Numbered from the stretch's first letter, positions 1-10,374 are shown. The stretch: DNA of 60,498 bases from Syntrophaceae bacterium (GCA_018436925.1 JAHDKI010000012.1:68324-128821), one strand, 5' to 3'. Made by a program: numbers and translations. Notes: generated by a model from the letters alone, not told the origin.

Positions 1-1
1 A

Positions 2-30
2 TTGACAGGCAAAGCGGTTTTTTCTATACT
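2..30 (+). promoter_or_regulatory. Sigma-70 type promoter of the substrate-binding protein gene
   Basis: TTGACA at 2-7 and TATACT at 25-30 are separated by exactly 17 bases. This is a near-consensus housekeeping promoter. Transcription should begin near 37, which leaves a leader of about 205 bases before the chosen start codon at 242. No known riboswitch was recognised in that leader. A weak GCCGG/CCGGC stem can form around 67-93. Confidence 0.7.
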
Positions 31-241
31 CCCATCCCATAGAAAACATAGGCGTTATGCCGAATGCCGGTCAGTATGAAGCATCGCCGGCCGTACAGGA
101 ACACATCCCCTTGAAATTTGCAGCAAGCGTAAATTGCGTTTCACCTGTTTTTTGTTCGATCAACCCGTAACTGAAGCACTGACGCAGTCATTAATAAGTT
201 ATAGAGAAGGATCGGAACTAATTAAACGAGGAGAAGGGCAG

Positions 242-1498
242 ATGATGAAGCACTGGAAGGGCGTTTTTGTATTATTGGCCGGCTTGTTGATGATGGTCGG
301 GTCCGCGACGGGACAGGCTCAGGAAATCGTGATCGGATTTTCCGGTCCGTTGAGCGGTCCCGCCGCTGAATACGGTCAGGATTGCCTCTACGGCATCGAC
401 ATGGCCGTAAATGAAATCAATGCCGCAGGCGGCGTCAACGTCAAAGGGAAGAAGTATCCGCTCAAACTCGAACGGCTAGACGACCGGGCCGATCCCACCT
501 CGGCCGTGAACAACGCGCGCCGCCTTCAGAACATGAAAGCCGTGGCGGTCTATAATGCCGTTTTCACCACGATCGCCGCCATCTCCAAAATTAACGAAGA
601 ACAAGGCAGCCCATTCATCCTGATGGCGTATACCAGCACGCCGAAAGTGGTTCAGATGGGCAACAAGCTCCTGATCGGCACGACCGCCCCCGCCTTTACC
701 GTCTACATTCAGGTGTTTACGGAACTGGCGATGAAGAAGGGCTGGAAGAATCTGGCCATGGTCACCACTCTGGGCGCCTACGGCGAAGAATGGCGCAAGG
801 CTTTCGGCGACTACTGGAAAAAAGCCGGCGGCACGATCACCATCGACAAACCGGCCAACTACTACACGGAAACCGATTTTTCGGCGCCTTTGGCCGCGGC
901 GATGGCCACCAAACCCGATGCGATGCTGATCGGCGGCCCGTCGGCCACCACGGCGCTGGTCATTGAGCAGGCGCGCGGCATGGGCTTCACCGGCGGTTTT
1001 ATCTGCATCGACCAGGCCAAGCTCGACTATATGGCCAATCTGCTCAAAGGCTACAAACTGATGAACAACACCATCGGTGTGGCCACGCCGATGAGCGTTC
1101 CGGTTCCGGCCTCCGCGGATTTCGAAAAACGCTATAAAGAAAAATACAAAAGAATGGTGACGTCGGAGTGCTTCCGCAATTACGGCGCGACCGTGGCGCT
1201 GGCCAAAGCGATTGAAGCGGCGGGAACCGCAACCGACGTCCGCGCCATCCGCGCGGCGTTTGCCAAAGCGCTTCCGATCGTCGGCGACCGGCTTCCCACG
1301 GAGATCTTCGGCATCAACCCCAACGGCCGTCTGCTCATCAACGGGTCGATTCAGACCATTGAAAACAGCCGGCTGACGCCGCCGATCCAGTATTTCTGGT
1401 GGATCAAATCCGACGAAGAGTGGGAGGCGACCAAGAAAGTGTCCAAGAGCACCGCCAACATGGTTCGCTTCGAAGCCCAAATCGACAACGTCGAATAA
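242..1498 (+). CDS. Branched-chain amino acid-type ABC transporter substrate-binding protein
   Basis: Periplasmic binding protein of the Leu/Ile/Val-binding (LivJ, Peripla_BP_6) family, 418 residues. It begins with a signal peptide: a short basic start, a hydrophobic stretch of about 18 residues (VFVLLAGLLMMVGSATG), then a likely cut near GQAQ-E. The mature protein opens with the family signature IGFSGPLSGPAAEYGQD, and the later text (INAAGGVNVKGKKYPL, DDRADPTSAVNNARRL) fits lobe I. The ATG at 242 is preferred over the upstream in-frame ATG at 134 because a GAGGAGAAGG ribosome site sits just ahead of it and the signal peptide then starts correctly. It is flanked by its own promoter and terminator, and no permease or ATPase gene lies beside it, so it is an orphan binding protein. 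The ligand cannot be told from sequence; such proteins also bind amides, aromatic acids or short acids. Confidence 0.88.
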   Translation: MMKHWKGVFVLLAGLLMMVGSATGQAQEIVIGFSGPLSGPAAEYGQDCLYGIDMAVNEINAAGGVNVKGKKYPLKLERLDDRADPTSAVNNARRLQNMKAVAVYNAVFTTIAAISKINEEQGSPFILMAYTSTPKVVQMGNKLLIGTTAPAFTVYIQVFTELAMKKGWKNLAMVTTLGAYGEEWRKAFGDYWKKAGGTITIDKPANYYTETDFSAPLAAAMATKPDAMLIGGPSATTALVIEQARGMGFTGGFICIDQAKLDYMANLLKGYKLMNNTIGVATPMSVPVPASADFEKRYKEKYKRMVTSECFRNYGATVALAKAIEAAGTATDVRAIRAAFAKALPIVGDRLPTEIFGINPNGRLLINGSIQTIENSRLTPPIQYFWWIKSDEEWEATKKVSKSTANMVRFEAQIDNVE

Positions 1499-1521
1499 GG
1501 CGAAGCACCCATCCAATTGAA

Positions 1522-1557
1522 CGCCCCCGGCCGGCTTTGCGCCGGGGGCGTTTTTTT
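1522..1557 (+). terminator. Rho-independent terminator after the binding-protein gene
   Basis: A GC-rich inverted repeat, CGCCCCCGGC and GCCGGGGGCG, is followed directly by seven T residues at 1551-1557. It lies 23 bases after the stop codon and separates this gene from the convergent response regulator gene. Confidence 0.9.
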
Positions 1558-1643
1558 ATCCGGACATCCATTCAGGTCCGTCAAGGCGTCGGCGAAACGA
1601 AGAAAGCCGGTCTCGTTTACGGAAATGCGGCATCGGGACGGTG

Positions 1644-3023
1644 TTATATCCGCTTCCCTTCCGGCTCGTATTTTTCGAGCTTCTTGCGCAACGTCTTGCG
1701 CGTGATGCCCAGGCGGCGCGCCGCTTCGCTCTTGTTGCCGCCTGAAGCGGCCAGCGCCTCCAGGATGGTTCTTTTCTCCACTTCCTCCAAAGGCCCCAGC
1801 CCCTCGTCTTGAATCGTCCCGGATGGCCCCGGCGCGGCGCAACCGGAATCGGCCATGGGAAAAATGATGTCCGCCTCGTCGAGTCTGTCCCCCCGGGCCA
1901 AAACGACGGCCCTCTCCACGGTATTGGACAGTTCGCGGACATTGCCCGGCCAGCCGTAGCGCAGAAGCTTCTGCAGGGCGCCGGGCGCAAACCCCTCCAG
2001 GCTTCGGGCGTTGAGCTGAGCGAACCGCTGCAGGAATGACTGCGCCAGAATCGGAATATCCTCTCCCCGCTCCCGAAGCGGCGGCACGGTAAGCGCCACC
2101 ACATTGAGCCGGTAGAACAAATCTTCGCGAAACCGCCCCTCCCGGACTTCTTTTTTCAAATCCTTGTTGGACGCGGCAATCACGCGGACATCGACCCGGA
2201 TGACGTCCGCGCCTCCCACCCGGGTGATCTCCCGCTCCTGCAGAACGCGCAGCAGTTTGACCTGCATGGCGGGCGACATCTCGCTGACCTCGTCGAGAAA
2301 AAGGCTGCCGGTGTCGGCCTGAACGAATTTCCCTTCCCGCCGCCGGTCGGCGCCGGTGAAGGCCCCTTTCTCATGGCCGAATAATTCCGACTCCAGAAGG
2401 GTTTCGGAAAGCGCCGCACAGTTGATCTTGATAAAAGGCGCCTCCCTGCGGCGGCTGTTGAAATGGATGGCATTGGCGATCATTTCCTTGCCGGTCCCCG
2501 ACTCGCCGGAAATCAGAACCGTCGCCTCAGAAGGCGCCACCTGCTCGACCGTTTCCAAAAGCCTGAGCATCGCGTCGCTGCGGCCGATGATGCGCTGCCG
2601 GTCGAAAGTTTCTCCGAGGCGCTGCTTGAGATACACATTTTCCTTTTTCAGCGCGCTGTGTTCCGTGGCCCGCGCGATGACGATCTGCAGCTCATCGAAA
2701 TTGAGCGGCTTGGTCAGATAATCATAGGCTCCTTTTTTCAGGGCGCTGACCGCCGTCTCCACCGACGCATAGGCCGTCATGATCACAACCGGCACGGCCG
2801 CGTCCAGTTGCCGGATCCGCTCAAGGGCCTCAATGCCCGAAATCTCCGCCATGCGGATGTCCATCAAAACCAGGTCCACCGGCCGTTGACGGACGGCCTC
2901 AATCGCGGTCCGCCCGTCGTTAGCCTCGAAAACATTGTACCCCCAGCCGCCGATGAGTTTTTTGAGCATCATCCGATGGGCGTCGTCGTCGTCCACGATT
3001 AAAATATCCGGTTTTTTACTCAC
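1644..3023 (-). CDS. NtrC-family sigma-54 response regulator (ZraR-like)
   Basis: Transcription activator of 459 residues that makes sigma-54 promoters open after phosphorylation. The receiver domain covers about 1-120, with the acidic pocket at VDDDD and the phosphoacceptor Asp55 in LMDIRM. The AAA+ domain follows, with Walker A GESGTGKE at 173-180 and the sigma-54 contact loop GAFTGA at 220-225. A C-terminal Fis-type helix-turn-helix ends in NKSEAARRLGITRKTLRKKL. It starts with GTG and overlaps the kinase stop codon by four bases (GTGA), so the pair is translationally coupled. The divergent zraP-like gene with a sigma-54 promoter is the obvious target, as in the E. coli ZraSR-ZraP arrangement. 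The family is certain; the ZraR name rests on context. Confidence 0.93.
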   Translation of the reverse strand: MSKKPDILIVDDDDAHRMMLKKLIGGWGYNVFEANDGRTAIEAVRQRPVDLVLMDIRMAEISGIEALERIRQLDAAVPVVIMTAYASVETAVSALKKGAYDYLTKPLNFDELQIVIARATEHSALKKENVYLKQRLGETFDRQRIIGRSDAMLRLLETVEQVAPSEATVLISGESGTGKEMIANAIHFNSRRREAPFIKINCAALSETLLESELFGHEKGAFTGADRRREGKFVQADTGSLFLDEVSEMSPAMQVKLLRVLQEREITRVGGADVIRVDVRVIAASNKDLKKEVREGRFREDLFYRLNVVALTVPPLRERGEDIPILAQSFLQRFAQLNARSLEGFAPGALQKLLRYGWPGNVRELSNTVERAVVLARGDRLDEADIIFPMADSGCAAPGPSGTIQDEGLGPLEEVEKRTILEALAASGGNKSEAARRLGITRKTLRKKLEKYEPEGKRI

Positions 3024-4708
3024 GAGGTCGCTCCTTCTTTATGGTTTGCGGCAAATCGCAGTCCCACTTTCGTGCCGGCGCCGGCGCGGCTTTCAATCTG
3101 CACCGACCCGCCGTGGGCATCCATGATCTTCTGGACCACCGCCAGGCCCAGACCCGTCCCGGCCGGCTTGGTGGTGAAATAGGGATCGTAGATCCGGGGC
3201 AGATCCTCATCGGAGATCCCGCTGCCGGTATCCGAGATCTCGACCTTCACGCCATGAGCCGACAAAGACAGTGCAATCGAAAGCCGTCCGCCCTGCGGCA
3301 TGGCTGAAAGCGCATTTAAAAAGATATTCAAAAAGACCTGCTGAACTTTATCCGGATCTATCTGCGCCTCCGGCAGTGCAGCCTCCGATTTGAGCTCGAG
3401 GGTCACGGCGTTTTTCAGGGCTTCCGATTCAATCAACCGCAGCGTCCGGGCGGCCAGCGCATGCAGGTTCGTTCGCTCCGTCTTCAAGACAAGCGGACGG
3501 GCGAATTCAATCAGATTTCCTATGACGCGGTTGAGTCTTTCAATTTCCGCGATCATGATATCGGCCGTCTCTTCGTCCTCGCGGTTGCCCGACAGGCGTT
3601 GTTTAAAATAGACGGCAAATCCCTTGATGGAACTCAAAGGATTTCGGATTTCATGCGCAACGCCGGCAGCCAGCGATCCGAGGGCGTTCAAGTGACGGCT
3701 GCGGGCGACTTCTTTCTCCATCCGCCGAAGCGCCGTCACATTGCGCACCAGGAGAACTTTCCCATCCGGGCCCTCTTTCCCCCGCAGCCAGGCAACCATC
3801 GCCTCCCAGATCTCGGGTTCGGATCGCCCCTTTCGCGCCGCGGTCAGAGTGATATCTTTTTCCATGAACGCTTCGGAAGAGGCCAGGCCGTCGAACAACT
3901 CGACAAACGGCCCGGCGACAAGCTCATCAATCGGGCGGCCGAGCGCCTCGTCGCAGGCACAAGGCAGCAGGTCCCGCACCTGCTCATTGCAGGTGACGAC
4001 CCTGCGATTGAAATCAAGGGCTAACACGCCCAGAGGCATATTTTTCACCAGGGTTTCCGAAAAGACCGTCATCCTTGATAAAGAAGCGCGCGCGAGCCGG
4101 TAGGCCTGCACCAGAAACAGAGAAACAATGGCCAGCGATCCGATCAGCGCCAATCCCACGGAGATGATAACGGTGTGCAGCTTGTCTTCGCGGGCGGCTT
4201 TTTCGATCTTGCTCATGTTGAAACCGACATAGATGATCCGGTTGGCGCCCCCGTCGGGAAGAAATCCCCGGTAAACCTCGAATGTGCCGGCCCCGCCTGG
4301 ATTGGCCGTCTGCCGCCAGCGGATTTGCCGGTCCGCCCCGACGGCCGCCATCTCCAGGTCCAGCCCGTATTTCGTGTCCAGCATGGCCGGATCACTGTCC
4401 GCCAGAACGTTTCCGGCATCGTCGGTGACAATGATATGATCAATGTCGGGCTGCTGCGCCGTTTGCATCAGCAATTTCTGCAGGCGGAAAATATCGTCGC
4501 CGGCCGGCAAAGCCCCGATCCGCATCCCGGCTTCAAAAGAGGCGATCAGCGTCGTCCCTTTTTCAATGAAGACCGACACCGCCTGATTCTCCCGAAGCTT
4601 GAACTGGGCATGCGCCATGACCAGCAGAATTAAAGCCAGAACCGCCACCGCGCTTAAAACCGTCCAGGCTGATAAATCCGGTTTTTTTCTTCCATTGTCC
4701 ACTTTCAT
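3020..4708 (-). CDS. Membrane sensor histidine kinase (ZraS-like)
   Basis: Two-component sensor kinase of about 562 residues. A first membrane helix near residues 15-32 (VLSAVAVLALILLVMAHA) and a second around 180-205 (VIISVGLALIGSLAIVSLF) bracket a periplasmic sensor domain. A PAS-like segment follows, then the dimerisation and phosphoacceptor helix with AAGVAHEIRNPLSS (His near 342). The ATPase domain shows DTGSGISDEDLPRIYDPY and GTGLGLAVV. I chose the ATG at 4708 because AAAGGAGG lies 12 bases upstream; an in-frame start at 4753 would add 15 basic residues before the membrane helix. It probably senses envelope metal or protein stress, judging by the ZraP-like neighbour. That role is inferred. 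Confidence 0.9.
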   Translation of the reverse strand: MKVDNGRKKPDLSAWTVLSAVAVLALILLVMAHAQFKLRENQAVSVFIEKGTTLIASFEAGMRIGALPAGDDIFRLQKLLMQTAQQPDIDHIIVTDDAGNVLADSDPAMLDTKYGLDLEMAAVGADRQIRWRQTANPGGAGTFEVYRGFLPDGGANRIIYVGFNMSKIEKAAREDKLHTVIISVGLALIGSLAIVSLFLVQAYRLARASLSRMTVFSETLVKNMPLGVLALDFNRRVVTCNEQVRDLLPCACDEALGRPIDELVAGPFVELFDGLASSEAFMEKDITLTAARKGRSEPEIWEAMVAWLRGKEGPDGKVLLVRNVTALRRMEKEVARSRHLNALGSLAAGVAHEIRNPLSSIKGFAVYFKQRLSGNREDEETADIMIAEIERLNRVIGNLIEFARPLVLKTERTNLHALAARTLRLIESEALKNAVTLELKSEAALPEAQIDPDKVQQVFLNIFLNALSAMPQGGRLSIALSLSAHGVKVEISDTGSGISDEDLPRIYDPYFTTKPAGTGLGLAVVQKIMDAHGGSVQIESRAGAGTKVGLRFAANHKEGATS

Positions 4709-4830
4709 ACAGATTTGCCGCCTCCTTTGGGTACGAAAGAACCACCCGGCCAAACGGTGCGGTTACAAGTTACCCAGGCACGCGCCAGAAATCAACCCCA
4801 ATTTTTCCTGGCCGGTTGATCTATTTATTA

Positions 4831-4846
4831 AACATTACAAAATGTT
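4831..4846 (+). promoter_or_regulatory. Candidate activator-binding palindrome upstream of the zraP-like gene
   Basis: A perfect inverted repeat AACATT-ACAA-AATGTT lies in the divergent intergenic region, about 20 bases upstream of the -24 element of the sigma-54 promoter. It sits in the only AT-rich patch there and is a plausible binding site for the neighbouring NtrC-type regulator. It is closer to the promoter than most enhancer sites, so the assignment is tentative. Confidence 0.4.
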
Positions 4847-4865
4847 ACATTTTTTCCGTGCCGCC

Positions 4866-4881
4866 TGGCATATGGTTTGCT
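4866..4881 (+). promoter_or_regulatory. Sigma-54 (-24/-12) promoter of the zraP-like gene
   Basis: TGGCATATGGTTTGCT matches the sigma-54 consensus TGGCAYR-N4-TTGCW at every defined position. The invariant GG is at 4867-4868 and GC at 4879-4880. The predicted transcription start is near 4892, some 40 bases before the ATG. The neighbouring gene pair encodes a kinase and a sigma-54 activator, which supports function. Confidence 0.85.
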
Positions 4882-4931
4882 CTCTCTAAAGGCGACTGAT
4901 CAGCAAAAACTATACGATAAGGAGCAGCAAG

Positions 4932-5438
4932 ATGAAAAAACTACTTTTATCCTTAACAGCCATCGCAGCCGGTCTGCTTTTGACCACTTCGGCATTCGCC
5001 TGGGGGCCTTGCGCCGGCAAGAGCAGAGGATATGCGCCGTACCGGGACGCCGGCATTGAGCGGTTGAATCTGACCGACGCGCAGAAATCAAAAATCGAGG
5101 CCTTGCAGAACGAACACTTCAAGGCCACCAAACCACTTCGGGAAAAGATTTTCGACAAATCCGTCGAGCTTCGCAGGCTGTGGCTGGAAGCCAATCCCGA
5201 CAAGGGAAAAATCACGGCGGCGCAGAAAGACCTCCGCGCTCTGCGCAATGACATGGAAGACCGGATGACCGCTCACAAACTGGAGATTCGAAGCGTTCTG
5301 ACACCCGAGCAAAATGAACAGCTGGCCAATTCCGGATGGCGCCGCGGCCCCGGATTCGGACCGCGCGGCGGCATGCGCGGGGACAGAGATTTCGGACCGG
5401 GACCGGGCCCCGGATTGGGTATGGGATTGTGCCCTTAG
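4932..5438 (+). CDS. ZraP/Spy/CpxP-like periplasmic stress protein
   Basis: A 168-residue exported protein. The signal peptide MKKLLLSLTAIAAGLLLTTS ends near AFA. The mature part carries the LTxxQ hallmark of the Spy/CpxP/ZraP family (LNLTDAQKSKIEALQNEHF) and a second, degenerate copy near LTPEQNEQL, in a mostly helical and highly charged body. The last 30 residues are rich in Gly, Pro and Arg (GFGPRGGMRGDRDFGPGPG) and are probably disordered. Family members are chaperones, and in ZraP zinc-binding ones. No His-rich metal motif like that of E. coli ZraP is evident, so metal binding is unproven. The ribosome site is AAGGAGCAGCAAG. A sigma-54 promoter lies just upstream, and the divergent kinase/regulator pair is the likely controller. 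Confidence 0.85.
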   Translation: MKKLLLSLTAIAAGLLLTTSAFAWGPCAGKSRGYAPYRDAGIERLNLTDAQKSKIEALQNEHFKATKPLREKIFDKSVELRRLWLEANPDKGKITAAQKDLRALRNDMEDRMTAHKLEIRSVLTPEQNEQLANSGWRRGPGFGPRGGMRGDRDFGPGPGPGLGMGLCP

Positions 5439-5464
5439 CCAAAGCGGCACTTTCCTCCTTTCAA

Positions 5465-5498
5465 CACGGGGAGCCCTGAAGGGCTCCCCGTGTTTTTT
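5465..5498 (+). terminator. Rho-independent terminator after the zraP-like gene
   Basis: A perfect 12-base stem CACGGGGAGCCC/GGGCTCCCCGTG with loop TGAA is followed by six T residues. Confidence 0.93.
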
Positions 5499-5513
5499 AT
5501 GAAAAAAAATGCT

Positions 5514-5542
5514 TTGACAAGATTCAAGTTTTGCATTAGCTT
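5514..5542 (+). promoter_or_regulatory. Candidate sigma-70 promoter of the leu operon
   Basis: TTGACA at 5514-5519 is a perfect -35 box. A weaker -10 candidate, TAGCTT, is at 5537-5542 after 17 bases. The position suits an mRNA starting near 5549, some 40 bases ahead of the leader peptide start. The -10 match is only partial (three of six). Confidence 0.5.
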
Positions 5543-5589
5543 TCCCGATCACTTGTAAAAATCTGCTTTGCAGAAGGATTGTTTTTTTC

Positions 5590-5712
5590 ATGTTCAGCGC
5601 ACGAAAATCGACACGAACGGCTTCGGGCCTCCTTCTTCCCCTGCTTCTGGGCCTGGCGTTATTGCGCCTGTTGCTTGAGGCCTGCCCCGAGTCGTTTTCA
5701 GGTCATCGCTGA
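5590..5712 (+). CDS. leuL: Leucine-rich leader peptide of the leu operon
   Basis: A 40-codon reading frame starting with ATG behind an AAGGA ribosome site at 5574-5578. Twelve of the 40 codons are leucine, and all fall in a 16-codon block (GLLLPLLLGLALLRLLLE) encoded at about 5629-5676. Such a leucine run directly ahead of leuA is the hallmark of ribosome-mediated attenuation. A helix-forming arm and an intrinsic terminator follow at the right distances. The peptide itself is probably just a sensor of charged tRNA-Leu. It shares no evident sequence with the short leuL peptide of enterobacteria, so it is recognised by composition and position only. Confidence 0.8.
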   Translation: MFSARKSTRTASGLLLPLLLGLALLRLLLEACPESFSGHR

Positions 5713-5739
5713 ACTTTCACACCGATGGTTTCCTGAAAA
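5695..5739 (+). promoter_or_regulatory. Candidate antiterminator helix of the leu attenuator
   Basis: TTTTCAGG at 5695-5702 is the exact reverse complement of CCTGAAAA at 5732-5739. The second arm overlaps the A-rich foot of the terminator stem (from 5736), so the two structures compete. The first arm ends eight bases before the leader stop codon at 5710-5712. A ribosome that finishes the peptide would cover it and let the terminator form; a ribosome stalled in the leucine run would leave it free. A GGCC at 5679-5682 could extend the helix by pairing with GGCC at 5741-5744. Confidence 0.6.
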
Positions 5740-5773
5740 AGGCCGTGGGCGAAAACCCCACGGCCTTTTTTTT
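5736..5773 (+). terminator. Attenuator terminator of the leu operon
   Basis: A strong stem GGCCGTGGG (5741-5749) with CCCACGGCC (5757-5765), flanked by an A-run and eight T residues at 5766-5773, forms an intrinsic terminator. It lies after the leader peptide stop and 120 bases before leuA, so it must be read through for operon expression. Confidence 0.85.
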
Positions 5774-5894
5774 CGCGATGCGGCGGACAGGAAAACACCG
5801 CCCGCCTGAAAGGGCGGGTCGGCTCCGCTCAAATGCGGAAGCCAAAATAGGGCGTATGATTAAATTTTGATAGATTCGAAAGGAGCGAAAGACC

Positions 5895-7445
<1,551 letters not shown>

Positions 7446-7503
7446 GAAATGAGATAAGAAATTTTTCTTTTCAAAAGCAGGACTTTCACGAAGGAGCAAA
7501 AAA

Positions 7504-8763
7504 GTGGGGCATACGATTACGGAAAAAATACTGATGGCGCATACGAATCTCAAGGATATCGCGCCGGGACAACTCATCAACGCCAAAGTGGACATCGCCT
7601 TGGGCAACGACATCACGGCGCCGATCGCCATCCGCGAGTTTCGCGCCGCGGGCGGAAAAAAAGTTTTCGACCGCGACAAGGTCGCTCTGGTGCTGGATCA
7701 TTTCACCCCCAACAAAGACATTAATTCCGCCCAGCAGTGCAAAACGGTGCGGGAATTCGCCGTAGAACAGGGCATCACGCATTTCTACGAGGGTGGTCAG
7801 GTGGGCGTCGAACACGCGCTCCTGCCGGAAAAGGGCATTGTCGTGCCGGGCGATCTGGTCGTCGGCGCGGACAGCCATACCTGCACCTACGGCGCTTTAG
7901 GGGCTTTCGCCACCGGTGTGGGCAGCACGGATCTGGCCGCGGCCATGCTGACCGGCGAGTTGTGGTTCAAGGTTCCCCAAACGATCAAGTTTGTGGTTTA
8001 CGGCAAACTCAACCGCTGGGTGTCCGGCAAGGATCTGATTCTCCACATTATCGGCCGCATCGGGGTGGACGGCGCTTTGTATCAGGCCATGGAATTCACG
8101 GGCGAGACGATCAGCGCGCTGCCGATGGCCGACCGTCTGAGCATGGCGAATATGGCCATTGAAGCGGGCGCGAAAAACGGCATCTTCGCCGTCGACGCCG
8201 TGACGGTGGAATACCTCAAAGGGCGCGCGCAAAAACCCTACAAGATTTATGTCTCCGACACCAACGCGGTCTATGCCGATATCATTGAAATCGACGCGGG
8301 CAAACTGGAACCGCAGGTGGCCTTCCCGCATTTGCCGTCCAACGTCAGAGGCATCAGCCGGGCCGGCGAGATCAAAATCGACCAGTCGCTGATCGGATCC
8401 TGCACCAACGGCCGCATTGAAGACCTGCGCATTGCCGCGCAGATTCTGAAAAACCGCAAAGCCGCGCCGCATGTCCGGCTGATTGTGGTCCCGGCGACGC
8501 CGCTCATCTACCGCCAGGCGATGGCCGAAGGCCTTCTGGATATTTTTATGGACGCTCAGGCCGTGATCTCTCCGCCGTCCTGCGGCGCGTGTCTGGGCGG
8601 CCATCTGGGCATTCTGGCCGAAGGCGAACGCTCGGTGGCCACCACCAACCGCAATTTTGTAGGCCGGATGGGGCACCCCAAAAGCGAAGTCTATCTGGCA
8701 AGCCCCGCCGTGGCGGCCGCCTCCGCCGTTTTGGGACGGCTGGCGTCACCCGACGAATTATAA
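7504..8763 (+). CDS. leuC: 3-isopropylmalate dehydratase large subunit
   Basis: Large subunit of isopropylmalate isomerase, an aconitase-family 4Fe-4S enzyme that works with LeuD. The 419-residue length is that of the short LeuC2/HacA type found in archaea and many anaerobes rather than the roughly 466-residue enterobacterial type. Cluster cysteines are visible in [11 protein letters not shown] and in [30 protein letters not shown] is another aconitase-family signature. It starts with GTG behind a GAAGGAG ribosome site, 58 bases after leuA, and precedes leuD by 20 bases. Confidence 0.94.
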   Translation: MGHTITEKILMAHTNLKDIAPGQLINAKVDIALGNDITAPIAIREFRAAGGKKVFDRDKVALVLDHFTPNKDINSAQQCKTVREFAVEQGITHFYEGGQVGVEHALLPEKGIVVPGDLVVGADSHTCTYGALGAFATGVGSTDLAAAMLTGELWFKVPQTIKFVVYGKLNRWVSGKDLILHIIGRIGVDGALYQAMEFTGETISALPMADRLSMANMAIEAGAKNGIFAVDAVTVEYLKGRAQKPYKIYVSDTNAVYADIIEIDAGKLEPQVAFPHLPSNVRGISRAGEIKIDQSLIGSCTNGRIEDLRIAAQILKNRKAAPHVRLIVVPATPLIYRQAMAEGLLDIFMDAQAVISPPSCGACLGGHLGILAEGERSVATTNRNFVGRMGHPKSEVYLASPAVAAASAVLGRLASPDEL

Positions 8764-8783
8764 CCTTCAAAGGATGATTAATT

Positions 8784-9272
8784 ATGATTTTTAAAGGAAA
8801 AGTCTGGACATTCGGCGACAACATTGATACCGACGCGATCATTCCGGCGCGCTATCTCAATACCTCCGATCCCGCCGAGCTGGCCAAACATTGCATGGAA
8901 GACGCGGACGCGGATTTCATGAAGAAGATGAAGCCCGGCGACATTATTCTGGGCGGAGAAAATTTCGGCTGCGGTTCCTCGCGGGAACATGCGCCCATCG
9001 CCATCAAGGCGGCAGGCGTTTCCTGCGTCGTGGCCAAAAGCTTTGCCCGCATCTTTTTCCGCAACGCCTTTAATATGGGGCTGCCGATCTTTGAGTCGAA
9101 GGATCTGGCCGACGCCGTCGACGAAGGAAAAGAGATCGTCATCGACAGTGTCCGGGGGGTCATCACGCTCGCCGGATCGGATCGGACCTTCCCCATCAGC
9201 CCGATTCCGCCATTCATGGAACAGCTTCTCGCCGACGGCGGTCTGATGAAGCACATCGCGAAAAAGAAATGA
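8784..9272 (+). CDS. leuD: 3-isopropylmalate dehydratase small subunit
   Basis: Swivel-domain partner of LeuC, 162 residues, the short LeuD2 type. It shows [14 protein letters not shown] at the N-terminus, the [14 protein letters not shown] substrate loop near residues 56-69 and [14 protein letters not shown]. Together the two subunits interconvert 2- and 3-isopropylmalate. It lies 20 bases after leuC and 7 bases before leuB, so the operon is tight. Confidence 0.95.
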   Translation: MIFKGKVWTFGDNIDTDAIIPARYLNTSDPAELAKHCMEDADADFMKKMKPGDIILGGENFGCGSSREHAPIAIKAAGVSCVVAKSFARIFFRNAFNMGLPIFESKDLADAVDEGKEIVIDSVRGVITLAGSDRTFPISPIPPFMEQLLADGGLMKHIAKKK

Positions 9273-9279
9273 GGCAGCC

Positions 9280-10374
9280 ATGACGGAAAAAAAATATCAG
9301 ATTGCCGTATTCGCCGGAGACGGCGTCGGATCGGAAATCATCGCCGAAGCCTTAAAGATTTTGGATGTGATCGCCGATAAGAAGAATATCCCCATGTCTC
9401 TCAAGGAAGGAGACATCGGCGGAAGCGCCTATGACCGCGCGGGTGTCCCGCTGCCGGATGAAACGCTTGAGCTGGCGCTGCAAAGCGACGCCGTGCTTTT
9501 AGGCGCGGTGGGCGGTCCGAAATGGGAAGGTCTGGACTACAGCGTCCGGCCCGAACGCGCGCTTCTGGGGCTGCGCGAAAAGCTGGGGCTTTATGCCAAC
9601 CTGCGGCCGGTGGTTGCTTTTGACGAGCTTCTGGCGGCGTCCCCGCTGAAAAAAGACATTGTCCGCGGGATCGACATCCTGATTTTGAGAGAGTTGACCG
9701 GCGACGTGTATTTCGGCCGGCCTCGCGGCGTGACTCGGGAACCGGATGGGCGAAGAACCGGCGTCAACACGATGATTTATACCGAGGAGGAAATCCGCCG
9801 GATCGCTGTGGCCGCCTTTGAGCTGGCCCGGAAGCGCAAAAAGAATCTGGTGTCGGTCGATAAAGCCAATGTGCTGGAGACGACGGAGCTGTGGAGAGAC
9901 GTCGTAACCGAGGCGGGCCGCCGGTATCCGGATGTGGCGCTGGGGCACATGTACGTGGACAACTGCGCGATGCAGTTGATTCGAAAGCCGTCGCAGTTCG
10001 ATGTGATTGTGACGACGAATCTGTTCGGCGATATCTTAAGCGACGAAGCCGCCATGCTGACCGGCTCGATCGGCATGCTGCCTTCCGCCTCCCTGGGGGA
10101 CGGCCGGGCGCTGTACGAACCGATTCACGGCTCCGCACCGGATATCGCTGGAAAAAACATCGCCAATCCGCTGGCGACGATTCTGTCGGCCGCGATGATG
10201 CTCCGCCACTCGCTGGAGAGGCCCGCGGAGGCGGACCTCATCGAAAAAGCCGTCACCGGCGTGTTGCAAGACGGCGTCCGGACGAAGGACATTTATTCAC
10301 GGGGAACAAAGCTCGTCGGCACACGGGAAATGGGCGACGCCGTGGCCGCCAAGCTCAAAACATTTCTGGCATGA
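9280..10374 (+). CDS. leuB: 3-isopropylmalate dehydrogenase
   Basis: NAD-dependent oxidative decarboxylase giving 4-methyl-2-oxopentanoate, the last pathway-specific step to leucine apart from transamination. The 364-residue protein has the expected motifs: [10 protein letters not shown] at the N-terminus, [10 protein letters not shown], the [15 protein letters not shown] substrate loop, and the DNCAMQLI and [13 protein letters not shown] stretches that bind metal and cofactor. A GAGG sequence just before the ATG can act as a weak ribosome site. Its stop codon overlaps a possible ATG of the following receiver gene (ATGA), suggesting that transcription continues into the next genes. Confidence 0.95.
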   Translation: MTEKKYQIAVFAGDGVGSEIIAEALKILDVIADKKNIPMSLKEGDIGGSAYDRAGVPLPDETLELALQSDAVLLGAVGGPKWEGLDYSVRPERALLGLREKLGLYANLRPVVAFDELLAASPLKKDIVRGIDILILRELTGDVYFGRPRGVTREPDGRRTGVNTMIYTEEEIRRIAVAAFELARKRKKNLVSVDKANVLETTELWRDVVTEAGRRYPDVALGHMYVDNCAMQLIRKPSQFDVIVTTNLFGDILSDEAAMLTGSIGMLPSASLGDGRALYEPIHGSAPDIAGKNIANPLATILSAAMMLRHSLERPAEADLIEKAVTGVLQDGVRTKDIYSRGTKLVGTREMGDAVAAKLKTFLA

